Below are positions 1-11,061 of a DNA stretch of 64,000 nucleotides, piece by piece (within the stretch, counting starts at the first letter, position 1; the number at the start of each line of letters is the position of its first letter). Source of the stretch: Glossina fuscipes (lineage: Eukaryota; Arthropoda; Insecta; Diptera; Glossinidae); assembly GCF_014805625.2 (NCBI RefSeq), contig NW_023998471.1, positions 1,249,263-1,313,262 on the forward strand, given 5' to 3'. Below the pieces are notes generated by a model. It did no database searches. It saw only the letters and a program-made list of their open reading frames with translations, and was not told the DNA's origin. The position numbers were made by a program, and so were the translations under genes.

Positions 1-2213
1 AGTCTCGGAAGCTTTCTTCTTGGTGATGCAGACTTTTTGACAAAATGAATATATCCTTCATCCTTCGATGATGCATATAAAAAATATCTATCTATCTATC
101 CTTTAGAAGCCGTCAAAGCCGATAAGTTTTAAAGCCGAAAATTGATTAGTGAACTATCTACAACAATGTTAACCAAAAAGAACCGTGCTTAAAGTGACTA
201 AGTGACAAAGTTATTAAAAGGTCACAAAACCTCTGTTAGCATCAGCAGAAAATCTTGCTGGCGGGATTGGTCAAGCAAAAAAAAAGGATTTCCGAAAAAG
301 AGTTACAGCTCTTTGAGAGAACATTGATCCGATCATATGCTATTCACAGCTAGTAAAACTGTAGTGAAAGCTAGATCGAGAGGACAGCATTCCACCAGGA
401 TATTAATATACTAAAAATTGCTATCACGACTTCTAAGAAGTAAGGAAGGAATAACCTTGCTAGTGGAATAAGGCAGAAAAAAATCGTTAAAGCAAATGGA
501 AAATATATAGTTTAATAAAATGGTTTTCTTTTTCTTCTCTCTATCATCACAAAGGCGGGCTAGAATATTAAACTATTCACTAGAAACTGACTATAATTCT
601 TTTTTCATTTTGTCATTGTTGTTTTGATTAACTAGGAACTAATAAAATTTGGAATAACATGAAAGTTGCTGTTTTAGATGAAAAACATTGATTTTTTTTC
701 TTTTTTTTTTTGGAGAAAGCTCTTAACAGTTTTTCCTGTACTCTCTTACACTTTTCCTCCCAAAACAAAAAAAAACAAAACCATAAAATCCTGGACTCCA
801 TTGTAAGGCAATGTTTATTATGCATAGAAAATGTATACAAATTGTTCGTTTTCTCTTACAGTCTTCTATTCTGATAAATAATTATCAAAAAGAAAAACAA
901 TAAAAAAAAAGAAACGGAAAAAAAATGAAAGCATGAAAAAAGTTCACTGGTTTGTAATCGTGCTTCTCTGTTGTTGTTTATCGGAAAACAATAACAGTAA
1001 ACGTTGCCAATTATACAATGGTATGAAAAACGTAGGCGGTCCTACCAAAATAAACAACAAAGAGTAACGCATCCTTAAGTTTGATATTTGAAAAATTTGC
1101 GACGAACATATGTATCCAAGCGTGTATATAAAAGCGCATTAAAAAGAAAGAGAAAATCTCTTTCCTCACATTAAACGTTACAAGGAGCGAGATAACCTCT
1201 GTACGCAGTAAGTGTTTTACTTAACAACTACACATATAATTGGATTGTATACAACAGATACAAAACCAAACGCTCGCGCGCAATAATATCCAAATAATAA
1301 TGCTTACACATTACACACACTATCAATAATGCAATTCTAGCGTGTTTTTTTCCAAAAAAAAACCTATTGCAATGCATAACGAATGTCAAATTACTTGTTA
1401 TTCTAACATATTGTGAGAATGTCATTCAATACTTAAGTTTTAGCGTAGCGTACCATTTGTCGTCAATCGTTAGCCATATGGTATTGAAAAGATTTGGACA
1501 GTTTAGTCGGATTGAAAAAATCTGTTTTCAATTCTCATATATTTCCCGTAGGACGAAATGTCCCTAAGTGGAGTTTGCATATTAAATATAAGATAGATCC
1601 GATCATAGCCTGCCCTAAACTAATTCGAATCACTTTTGGTAATTCCAAGATTCATGATGCAGGTTCTATTAGTTTATTTTTGTAGTAGTACTAGAATGAT
1701 TAGAAAAAGAGATCCCTTCTTCACAACACAGAAGATGTTTATTTTTAAGGTAATTTCTTTAAAAAAAAAAACCTTTCAATTCAAATTTTATTTTTCCATT
1801 TTTTTTTTATATTTCGCTGCCCTTCAGTGGATTTTGAATAATGTTTCAAAAATTATTTTATTTTTTCCTTTTTAATATAATAAAGAAAACCATACGGTCA
1901 AGAATTCGTTTTAAAAATATTTATTGAAATGTTCTTTTAAATATATCAGTAATGTGTAAAAGCGAAAAAATTGCCAATAATTTTGTGCTGACAAGACAGC
2001 ATTACTCCGTAAATTATTATGTGTTTAGTTAATGAAGAAAACAAGCTTTCGAAAATATCGCAACGAGAAGTAATAAGCCAACAAAAATGAGCTTTTCTTG
2101 ATTTTTTCTAGAAGCCTAGAATATTTCTTATTACGGTCCATATCCCTGACAAACCAACTATGGAACCAATGGCAAAGAAATCAGCAAAAGTTTGAAAATA
2201 ATAGTAGAAAGCA
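1..2213. repeat. Direct duplication, copy 1 (2.2 kb, non-coding)
   Basis: This segment is repeated almost base for base at 17227-19385. It opens inside the tail of a dispersed repeat (family D, see 16490-17310) and ends in an AT dinucleotide tract. It contains no ORF that looks coding; the short ORFs are identical in both copies and have random AT-rich composition. By eye about ten single-base differences separate the copies, plus a 73-base segment at 511-583 that is absent from copy 2 and a 15-base segment that is absent here. Because the window starts inside the repeat, the true left edge of this copy cannot be seen. Confidence 0.95.
1125..1209 (+). promoter_or_regulatory. Possible TATA promoter and leader splice donor inside the duplication
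   Basis: TATATAAAAG at 1125-1134 is followed after about 40 bases by a weak initiator-like TCACATT (1166-1172) and after about 75 bases by CAGTAAGTG, a good 5' splice donor at 1208. The same arrangement exists in copy 2 (TATA at 18280, donor at 18363). It could be a non-coding first exon for the gene downstream of each copy, FoxQ2 and Gcn1 respectively. The TATA-to-initiator spacing is longer than usual and no acceptor was tied to it, so this is speculative. Confidence 0.2.
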
Positions 2214-3689
2214 AATATATATATATGCATATATATATATGTGTGCGCGTATCTATCGAAGTCTGCAAAAATCCATAATCAAAATTTTCGTTTTACCAAT
2301 ACGTAAGACTTCAACAGCAACATGCAATATTTATACATAGGTTTAAAGACATAGGTGCTGATATTACTTCTAAATTATATCTTGACTTTGAAAGTTCGGG
2401 AACATTTTAAGCACGAACGAAAAAGCTCTACAAAGCTTCCTCCCTTTGTTCTTTAAAGTTTGTTTACTTACTTTAACGTTTTTCTTATCTTTTTTCGGTT
2501 GGCAGCACTGTACGTACCTAAATGAACCGTTATAAAATAATATCACAGAATTAAGTTGAGAAGCTTTATGGAGTTTTATGTGAAGCATGGATACCCTCAC
2601 CAACTTCTTTGTGTTGACTGATTTTTCGTCACATTGTTTATAGATTAGAGGGAATGAATTTTAATCGTAAATATTGCAATTTTTCAATAATTTTTTAATG
2701 ATGACAAATATTTTTGCTACGTACTCGCAAAATTAATAATTACAAATGGAATAAGACATTCAGAATACCTTAATTATGGTATAAAATATAAACAAACAAA
2801 CAAAAACACATCAATAAGTTTGTATATTAAATATGACACTATCTATTTCACATGCTCTCTCTCGCCCTCTCTTTTTCTTATACATTTAAGTCTGAAATTG
2901 TGGCAGCTGCCATTGTAGGGAGTAATAATAAGAGAGCTGACGAAAGTTGATTGGTTGCTTGAAAACAGCTTGAATGCACGCAAAAACACACAGTCAAGAG
3001 CAAAGAAGACGTTACGCATTATGCTAAAAAGTGATAGACTCATGCATTGTTAGTGCTGTGAAATGAAGAGACTTGTGGTATGGACGGTGGAAAATAAAGC
3101 AAAATAAAAAAAATCATGGAGTTTACTTAGCAAATAACGTATGATTGACGCCGATAATTTGTTTGTTAGTTAGTCGATGGCTTTTGGAGTAAACGAGGAT
3201 GATGAGCGAAACGTGCATTCTACTGCGATGCAAAGAAAAAAAACAGACAAAAATTTTTGACTAACAATATAAGCAAAGCCATGTCAAATTGTTGAAAACA
3301 TTAAAAATAATAATTCAAAGATACTAAAATTAAAAATTAATTCGATTTAAGTGCGGGGAATAATTATTGATATTAAATCAGTAAAATTTCGACATTTGTA
3401 CGCGTAATCGTAGAGAGAGATCAACAACAAGCTTTGTTGGACTAACGTACAGAATATTTATGAATGATGAATGTGTGATTAACGCAAAGTATGTGAACGC
3501 AAATTCTGTGTTATATCTTACAAGCAAATTTCTGCTTAGATTATATATTTATAGAGCAATTTGTGTTCGAAAAATCTTATCGAAGAAATTTACACAACCG
3601 ATGCGTTCTTCCCCGTGTATATCTATATGTTCTGATTCGTATGTTCGCTTATGTGTAGAAAAAAAGAGTCAAAGAAAAGTCTACGCAAA
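2214..3689. other. Non-coding upstream region and leader of the forkhead gene
   Basis: No exon was recognised. The stretch starts with an AT/GT microsatellite where the duplication ends (2214-2245). An ATG at 3460 opens an 83-codon frame that runs to 3711 and overlaps the forkhead start in a different frame. If the leader is transcribed unspliced, this is a long overlapping upstream ORF that would depress translation. Confidence 0.5.
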
Positions 3690-5990
3690 ATGGTTACCAA
3701 TAACTCAATAGGTAATACAAGTCTGGTCGGCAGTTCAACTATACACACGTCTTACTTAGAACAGCCGTCGGGTTCAAGTTCGGTAATACTTTACGGTAAC
3801 GGCAATAACAATTCATCATTAACTAATATCAACAGCAGCAATATTTCCAGTAGTAGTAACAATAGTGTAGCGAATGGAAATACTTTGGAACATTATCGCT
3901 TACAATTATATAATTATGCCTTGAATATGGAACGTTTAAGAGGCGGTGGACCTCCAACATATACAGCTGCTGCTGCTATGGCCGCGGCAGCGGCATACGC
4001 TTCCACAGGCAATCACAACACGAACAGTTTAAATAATAGCGCATATGCCGCAACTCCCCCAAATGTCAATATAATAAACAACGGTGGCCCTGGTAGCAAT
4101 CGCCTAACTTTGGCTTCGATGACCTTGTTCTCACAACGTATGTTCCAGCCAGAGGAGCCTAAACCGCAGCACAGTTATATCGGTTTAATAGCAATGGCCA
4201 TCCTGAGTTCCGTTGAGACAAAACTTGTGCTTTCCGATATCTATCAGTATATACTTGATAACTATCCTTACTTTCGAACAAGAGGGCCTGGTTGGAGAAA
4301 CTCGATACGACATAACTTATCACTAAATGACTGCTTCATAAAATCAGGTCGAAGTGCCAACGGTAAAGGGCATTATTGGGCTATACACCCTGCTAACATT
4401 GATGATTTTCGCAAAGGAGATTTTCGTCGGCGTAAAGCTCAGCGTAAAGTGCGTAAACATATGGGTCTAGCAGTTGATGATGCCGGTACCGATTCGCCAA
4501 GTCCACCGCCTGCAATGGATTTAACATCTCCCCCGCCGCCATCACATCATAATATTTCCACAATCACACCGTTAGCAACGGCCGCTCAGCAATTGGCAGC
4601 GCACGCTTTTGGTTATTTAAATCAACAACGTTTTCCTCACCACAGCGGGACACTCTTGCAACATCACCATCATCACCAACATCAACAAACGCACCCACAC
4701 CATTATATGGGTCAAATTTTAGTACAGCGACCCATGGCGAATGCTATGCCTCACTATGCCGCTGCTGCGGCAGCAGCTGCTGCTGCCGCTGCCTTTTATA
4801 ATAACCCAGGGGTCAAGGAACAGCATACGCATTACCAGTCCACAATTAAACCGCAATTGCCGTCACCGAACTCGTTACCGCAAAGTCAAGAGCAACATCC
4901 TCCGTCTGATGCCCAACAAATAATTGAAGGACCAAGTAACAATTCTAGCCCGCACAGTCGACCCAAAACTTTTACTTCATCCACTTCAACAGCTCAAGAC
5001 ATAAGTGATATATTTACACAGAGCCGGAAGCGTCAATTTGACGTGGCTTCTTTGCTGGCGCCCGATAACATAATAATACGACCGGAACCACACGTTTCTC
5101 CTTTCGCCGCTATTAGTAAAAATCCTCTCCACTCCAATCATCCGCAATCGCATAAGTCACCCTTTCAGCAATGTTATGCAAGCGCGGGAAGTACTCCAAC
5201 AAATTCAAGGCCTCAAGACATGGCGCTGAAATTTGGTTCGTCTAATCGTATGGACACAATCAACAACAAGGACAACGATGACGATAGCAGCACTCCGACT
5301 ATAGTCGTTGTTAATGACCAAGAAATGGAAGACATTGACGTTGTCGTTGATACGGACGATGACGATGATGAAAGTCATGAGATCGAGGCAGATGATGACG
5401 ACTACGGTGACGCCGATGCTGACGCCGACGAGGAAGGCGAGGAAAGATTAGATTCGTTGCGACAAAATGAAAACGATTTGAACTCGAAACTTGGCGATAG
5501 GACACCGCCAATTAGTATTTATTCGGACAATGATGAAAAGATTGTTCTCAACGACAATGATGAAGATGATGATTACACAATAAACGCTAACGATATTAAT
5601 CATAATGACATGGAAAATAAACAGTTACAAGTGACGGCAAATTATGATCCAAAAAGTAAACGGATTTCGCAACATTTCATTGATGCTAACGGAACGGAAA
5701 TAAATGAAGAAATCGTTGACTGCGTGTATAGGCAGGATACTGCTTTTAATAGAACTACAAATATCAGTCCCCCAGTATTAGCCGCTTACAATAGTATTAA
5801 TGATTCACAACCGCCGTCACCTGCAGATCAATCTGCAGTTCGAAGTTGCAATGAATTGCCGGAAACCAGTAAAAGTCAAGAGAATTTTAAGCAACAATCA
5901 TTAGATGCTCACCATATATTAGGCTGTTACTATGGAACCTACATGGCAGCGGCTGCTGCAAGATTGACTTCAACCAGAAATGTTGAATAA
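3690..5990 (+). CDS. fd102C: FoxQ2-type forkhead transcription factor
   Basis: This is an intronless reading frame of 766 codons from the chosen start. ATG 3690 (context CAAAATGG) fits the fly consensus; an in-frame ATG at 3651 has a poor context. The forkhead DNA-binding domain covers about residues 158-250, with KPQHSYIGLIAMAI at its start, GPGWRNSIRHNLSLNDCF in helix 3, and the basic FRRRKAQRKVRKH wing. HSYIGLIAMA together with DIYQYILDNYPYF is the FoxQ2 signature as I remember it (fd102C/CG11152 in Drosophila). FDVASLL at about residue 450 resembles an EH1 motif that binds Groucho co-repressors, so repression is likely. Other parts are low complexity: poly-Ala near 92-104 and 357-369, a His-rich stretch near 320-340, and an Asp/Glu-rich block near 527-590. 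FoxQ2 proteins generally pattern the anterior head. The neighbours give no functional hint. Confidence 0.93.
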   Translation: MVTNNSIGNTSLVGSSTIHTSYLEQPSGSSSVILYGNGNNNSSLTNINSSNISSSSNNSVANGNTLEHYRLQLYNYALNMERLRGGGPPTYTAAAAMAAAAAYASTGNHNTNSLNNSAYAATPPNVNIINNGGPGSNRLTLASMTLFSQRMFQPEEPKPQHSYIGLIAMAILSSVETKLVLSDIYQYILDNYPYFRTRGPGWRNSIRHNLSLNDCFIKSGRSANGKGHYWAIHPANIDDFRKGDFRRRKAQRKVRKHMGLAVDDAGTDSPSPPPAMDLTSPPPPSHHNISTITPLATAAQQLAAHAFGYLNQQRFPHHSGTLLQHHHHHQHQQTHPHHYMGQILVQRPMANAMPHYAAAAAAAAAAAAFYNNPGVKEQHTHYQSTIKPQLPSPNSLPQSQEQHPPSDAQQIIEGPSNNSSPHSRPKTFTSSTSTAQDISDIFTQSRKRQFDVASLLAPDNIIIRPEPHVSPFAAISKNPLHSNHPQSHKSPFQQCYASAGSTPTNSRPQDMALKFGSSNRMDTINNKDNDDDSSTPTIVVVNDQEMEDIDVVVDTDDDDDESHEIEADDDDYGDADADADEEGEERLDSLRQNENDLNSKLGDRTPPISIYSDNDEKIVLNDNDEDDDYTINANDINHNDMENKQLQVTANYDPKSKRISQHFIDANGTEINEEIVDCVYRQDTAFNRTTNISPPVLAAYNSINDSQPPSPADQSAVRSCNELPETSKSQENFKQQSLDAHHILGCYYGTYMAAAAARLTSTRNVE

Positions 5991-6080
5991 TTTGAATCAA
6001 AGTTTTCTAACCGACTTATTAAGCTCCATTTCGTTGGGCTTTTGTAAATTTTACATATATATTATATACTATCTAAGCTA

Positions 6081-6086
6081 AATAAA
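6081..6086 (+). terminator. Poly(A) signal of the forkhead gene
   Basis: AATAAA lies 91 bases after the stop codon, in an AT-rich 3' region with no other feature. Confidence 0.6.
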
Positions 6087-6628
6087 AGAAAAAATAATTC
6101 ATGATTCATGGATACTCATCACTTACATTCGAATAATTAATAAGCAATATTCTGTTTTATTTCTCCAATTTATTTATTTCTTTTCTTCTGTTAAAAACAA
6201 ATTCGATAAACAAACAAAAAAGAAGAAAACGAGTAAAATTTCGCATAACAAAATGAAATTTTTGATCGCGGGTGCGGTGGAATTTGCTTCTTGGGGGACA
6301 TAAAAGAGAGCTGATATGAATGTGCATTCCTACGCAAATGTTTGACAAAAACATTTTCGCCGGCTTTGAAAAACATTGTGATTAGGGACTACAAAAGTGT
6401 AAAAGCATATGGGAAGGTAAAAATAAAAAATTGAATAAAATTGAAAGTTAAATTGAAAAAATTTTGAAAACACAATTTCTGTGCAAAATCCTTGTGGCCT
6501 ACGATTCAATATCAACTGTCGGACTGTTAATATTAGTTTAGTTAATAGTTAAAAAAGACGAGTTAAAATAATTGGAGAATTACTTCTCTATGACGTTTAT
6601 AGAGCTAATAAAGCGAGATGGGATTTAC

Positions 6629-7138
6629 CTAATTGCAAACGTGTAGGCAGCAAATTGACTAGAAAACGATTCGGTAAAGGTTTCAAATTTTCGTTGCGCA
6701 AACGATTAAACAATTCCAGCCGTTCTTTGCTTAGAAACTCAATCAGTTGCGTATCTTTACTGCCGCATGGAGTGGAATTGCTACCGGCGTTATTTGTATG
6801 AGCAGAATTACTGGCTTGATTCGATGCCAATTCACCAGACTTACTTCGAGATTTCGGACTAAGCGATGGTAGAAAGAGATCAACAAATGAAGCTATTAAA
6901 CGTAATAGCAATAAACGTATGCGTAAAATTTCAACCTCTTGTTGAAAAGAATCTTCATGCTCTGCTTCCAAAATGCACAGGATCCCAACGTGTTAAATGC
7001 CAAAGGCTTGCTTACCGCTTTGCTGACAATGTTAAAATCGGAGAAGGCATGAATTGGCAGCAAACGTTAATGCCTTTATCAACGATAGTTTCCCAATTGA
7101 CATGGACGGTATCGTATAATTTTGATTTTGGCGAGTAG
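6629..7138 (-). CDS. Internal exons of an unidentified protein
   Basis: Two exons join in phase on the minus strand. Exon 7138-7016 has an acceptor TATATAG and a donor GCG|GTAAGC. Exon 6858-6629 has a strong pyrimidine-rich acceptor ending CGCTTAG and a donor TTAG|GTAAAT. The 157-base intron between them has matching phases. The peptide contains VHVNWETIVDKGINVCCQF, then a Ser/Asn-rich linker, then KERLELFNRLRNEN. Its composition is unlike random AT-rich frames. A possible next exon starts at 6523 with matching phase but soon becomes AT-rich and hydrophobic, so I do not rely on it. The 5' exons should lie above 7138 and were not found. I do not recognise the family. It ends close behind the forkhead gene in convergent orientation. 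Confidence 0.55.
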
Positions 7139-7639
7139 CTATATATAAACCGGGCAAAGGTTGCTAAAAGAGACAGTGGTGCTAATAAGGACATTTGGAA
7201 AATAAATAAAAATGAAATAAAAAGAAGTAAAATGGAAAATTTAAATAGAAACGAACACAACGAAACTACAGAAATAAGTGCAAATAGCTTTCTGTACTTA
7301 GCTTTCTCTATAAAATTTTGTATTGAAAAATTTTTCCATACTCTTTGTTAAAAAAAAGTTTCGGAAATCTTTTGAGATAAGGGTTTGTATATACTTTACA
7401 AAGTGGTTATAGAGGTCAGTTGCATTAGTAAGCAACTTTAATCTACGCAGCTACATATCTTCTTTAACACTAAACGCATTTCCAAATTCGTTTGCATTAA
7501 ATAAATTAATTCCATTCTAAATTTCTTTTATAATAACGGCAGATCACAAAATTATATTGAGCTGTACCCGAATCTTTAATATCCGTCATCTATATTTTAA
7601 AATAGAACGTGCGAATATCTATTGCAGCTTATATGGGAT

Positions 7640-7890
7640 TTAAACAGAGATATTCACACTCTGGTCTACTCTTTGTCTGGTGGACATGGCCTTTGACCGA
7701 TTTGGCCCATTTTCAGCACCAAACTGCATGTAGCAGTTTTCAGTGTTTCTGCCAAATTTGAAGCAGTGCAGGACAGATAAATATGGCAAGAAATCTGATG
7801 CTGATCAATAATACGTGCACATTTTATAGGTTCTCCGAAGTTTCTTTCAGCATATTGCAAGTATTTAGGTAAAAGAACCAAATTTCGGTG
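7640..7890. repeat. Dispersed repeat family D, degenerate copy
   Basis: It shares CGATTTGGCCCATTTTCAG and downstream blocks (a CTGATGCTGATCAA stretch and a TTCTCCGAAGTTTC stretch) with copies at 16490-17310, 44240-44960 and 49130-50110. No coding capacity was found. The ORF read on the minus strand here is repeat sequence. Confidence 0.6.
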
Positions 7891-10324
7891 CTGTACAGCA
7901 TTTACTCCTGATCATTACTTTCAATTTGTGTGCAAGTGTTGCAGGATCAGTTATCAAGTATGAAAGTTTTTGTCGTTGTATGAATATATGGAAAGAATTA
8001 ACATCAAACTAATTGCTCTCCCCCTTGAGGTTGTCGTTGATGTTTAAACCAAAGGAAATAATATAACGAAAAAAAAATGAATAAAATGACAAACTATGGA
8101 ATTTATCGCAACTTGCGAAAATTCCTTAAATCACTTTTTGACAGCGTTTGTTCCTCTGTTTACCTTAATTTGTGGCTTGTCAGTTCACATCAAAACAAGG
8201 AAAAAAACGAAACGAGAAAAAATTGACAGCAAATTTTGAATAAACTTTCGATCTCTTAATATTGAGTTCGTCAGTCAAATAGAAGGTTGCACAAGGTTTA
8301 ATTGATACCGTTACTCATGCTTATGGAAAACATTTACGCATTATATAATATTTGTCGAATAATGATTGCTGAGCGTCTTAAACATTCGACATTCAAAAAA
8401 AATACAAACCTCCATAGCTTGCAATATATTGTGATAAGTTAAAAGTTGTAATGATGATCTTAATGATGAATTTAATGTGAACGTTTACTGAAGCAGCGAT
8501 CTTTTTTTAGACAAGTTGATGATTTTCAAGAGTTTCAGTTTTTATCAGGGCGACCAAAGCCTTTTACAAATATAAAATGGAATTTTTATTAAGATCTACA
8601 TAAAAGTTATCCTATAAAGTAGTTAGCCTATAAAGACCTCCTACTCGCTAAAGTCGCTCCACAAGGGCCAAAGCAAAATTTTAGGATGTTTTCTTTAACG
8701 TTCTCTTTATGCAATTATTATATTATTTTTTTTTATGATTCGCATGAACATCTAAAAATCGTTAAATGAGAGATATTTTCATCAATTAACGCGAAGTTCA
8801 TGCAAAATGCTATACGAGTGACTTGGCTTTCTGACAATGGCTTTCTGACAATATCTTCCGTCCCGGGAAATTAAGATTCGAAATTGTTGTCTTAATGGAG
8901 GCATATGAGAGAATTATCTTTTTGCGATTCCTGTCGCTTTAACTTTTCAATTCCAAAAGAAATTCATTTTTTCTCATCCGAACCTCTTACCTGTTCCTTA
9001 CTTTTAAGAAGAGGTATTAAAAATCTTTAAAAAAAGCGGACAGTGACATTCGTTCTTACTGACTTCTGGATCAGGTTGCACGTGCAACTTTTCTAATTAT
9101 TAGTTCCCATTTTTTCTTTTTAGGAACTTTTTACATAAAGTATTTTTTGATTTTTAACATAACGCTAATATTGAATCATTTCTAGTTTTAAATTTTTTAC
9201 GTCCATCATTGCGAAGAGCACTCTTCTTGTCAAAACATTTGCGACACGTAAAAGAAACTGTAGACACTTTATAAAGCGTATATATTCTTGATGAATATCA
9301 AATTTTGAATCGTCTCCATAAATGTCTATGGTGAAAACTCTCACCCCTATAACAATAAAATCTCGGCTCCGGTTTTTTCGTATTAAAAATGGGAAAATCG
9401 GTAAACTTAACGCAGGAATAACTCCTTTAAAAGAAATAAAAAATTACATGCTTACGAAAATGCAAGAAAGCAGCCGCACTCATCCATTATTATAGGGCAT
9501 CCGAATTTTCTTCTTAGGATAAAGGTAGTGAATATAAAAAACTTGGCTTAATGTAAGCAAAATCGAGCAGCAGGAGTTTCCCCCGCCGCACCTGACGCTT
9601 CCACGTTTAAATCAAGCTTACAGAAACGCTATTTTCTTCATCCATTTTTCTCTCCCCTCAAACTTTCCTGACATCCCCTAAGGAGCGACTGGTTATATAC
9701 GAAAAAGAAAAAATCTTGAAATCTATAACAAACTTCTCGCTTAATAAATCCCACATCCTATTTTGTGTCACAAGACGCAAATTTTATACTAAAGAAATAA
9801 TTTAGTTGCTATTACTGTCTTCTTCCATTAATTGAGAAATTATGTACATAATTTGCATTCGCAAAACCTTTCGTTTTAATTCAGCATTGTGCGCAACAAA
9901 AGGAAAATATGGGAAACAAATTGTAAGAGGTAGGTATAATGTTGTAACGAATGTTGCAAAACGTATGGAATGAATGATGTGAAACTTAAATGTTATCTTT
10001 AACTAAAGTTATGAATCCAAAAAAATGTTTACACATTAAATGTGTTTGTAGCTTTCGTAGCCAAAATTACAAGAGATCCACTATTTGAGTTTCTTTACAA
10101 ATTGTAATAAAAAACAAATATATTTCTTCCTTTATCTATGATTTGATATTATCTATGATTTGACGTACGCTAAAAGCTACTTTTGATAACTATAATTTAA
10201 TTTAATAATTTTATTTAAAAAATTGATTTAATAATTTTGGCTTTGGTTTTGGTTTGATTAATTGTATTGGATTGCTTATTGGATCGCTTACAAAATGCTT
10301 TTCCATTTCACATAAAGACATTAG

Positions 10325-10500
10325 CTTCTATAAACCGCTATTAACCAGACTTGCATAAATTAAGATTAAAATTCCATATAGAACTGACTATAACCACACT
10401 TGCCTGAATTGTGATCAAAATACCATCTACAAATGACTACTAACCACACCAATACCTTCTACAAATGACTACAACCACACTTGCACGAATTACCAAGTGC
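10325..10500. repeat. Degenerate tandem repeat, unit near 50 bp
   Basis: About three to four imperfect units contain ACTATAACCACACTTGC followed by a gap and ATCTACAAATGACTAC. Units differ by substitutions and length changes, so the array is old. It lies upstream of lok and no function is apparent. Confidence 0.55.
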
Positions 10501-11061
10501 TTCTGTTTTCACTTAGAAGTGAGTTACCAGACTAATAAACTTTGTGCTTTGCAAAGTGTTGTACACACACCGAACAAAAACTTCGCTTGCTTATCAAGCT
10601 TTGACATTTACGTTGAATACATTGAAAGCATTGAAAATGCGTACATACGAATATTACTCGTTGAACTTTCTAACATCATATTGGTTTTTAAGCAAAACAA
10701 AGAGAAATTAAAATAGTAAATAAGATAATTAAAAACCACAATTTAATTTAAATTGCTCCGTGAAAAATGTTATTATAATGATTTTATGTGCTGTAGTTTT
10801 CCAATCAACTGAAATAAACATCGCTCTCCTTGGCTTGATTATCTTAAAAAATAAGAAGAAGAATGCATGGCGCATTTATAAAGTTAAAGAAGAAATCAAA
10901 AATTTACAAATAATTCCATCATTTGTAATTTAGTCGGATCTCGTGGTAAAATATATCAATAAATTATAGAAAACAAGCAAACGCAAGCGTAGTGAAATAA
11001 ATAGAAAATCTCGTGGTGCCAAATAGTTATTTAAATAGAAGAACAAAGGAAGCAAACAACA

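Larger units (their letters stand above)
7139..11061. other. Spacer between the unidentified gene and lok
   Basis: Nearly 4 kb without a convincing exon. It probably includes introns of the minus-strand gene ending at 6629 and the promoter and leader of lok. A family D dispersed repeat lies at about 7640-7890 and a degenerate tandem repeat at 10325-10500. The rest is AT-rich DNA in which I see nothing specific. Confidence 0.5.

Noticed and set aside
1228..1875. ORFs present in both copies of the duplication (for example 1228-1425 and 18383-18580)
   Set aside because: They are identical because the DNA is duplicated, not because the frames are constrained. They are AT-rich with no domain, and some begin at non-ATG codons.
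5311..5511. Minus-strand ORF opposite the acidic part of FoxQ2
   Set aside because: It is the reverse of an Asp/Glu codon run and gives an Arg/His-rich shadow.
6597..6971. Continuous minus-strand ORF of 124 codons taken as one exon
   Set aside because: The frame upstream of 6858 fits better as intron: the strong acceptor at 6859-6860 matches the phase of exon 7138-7016, while no acceptor at the ORF start does.
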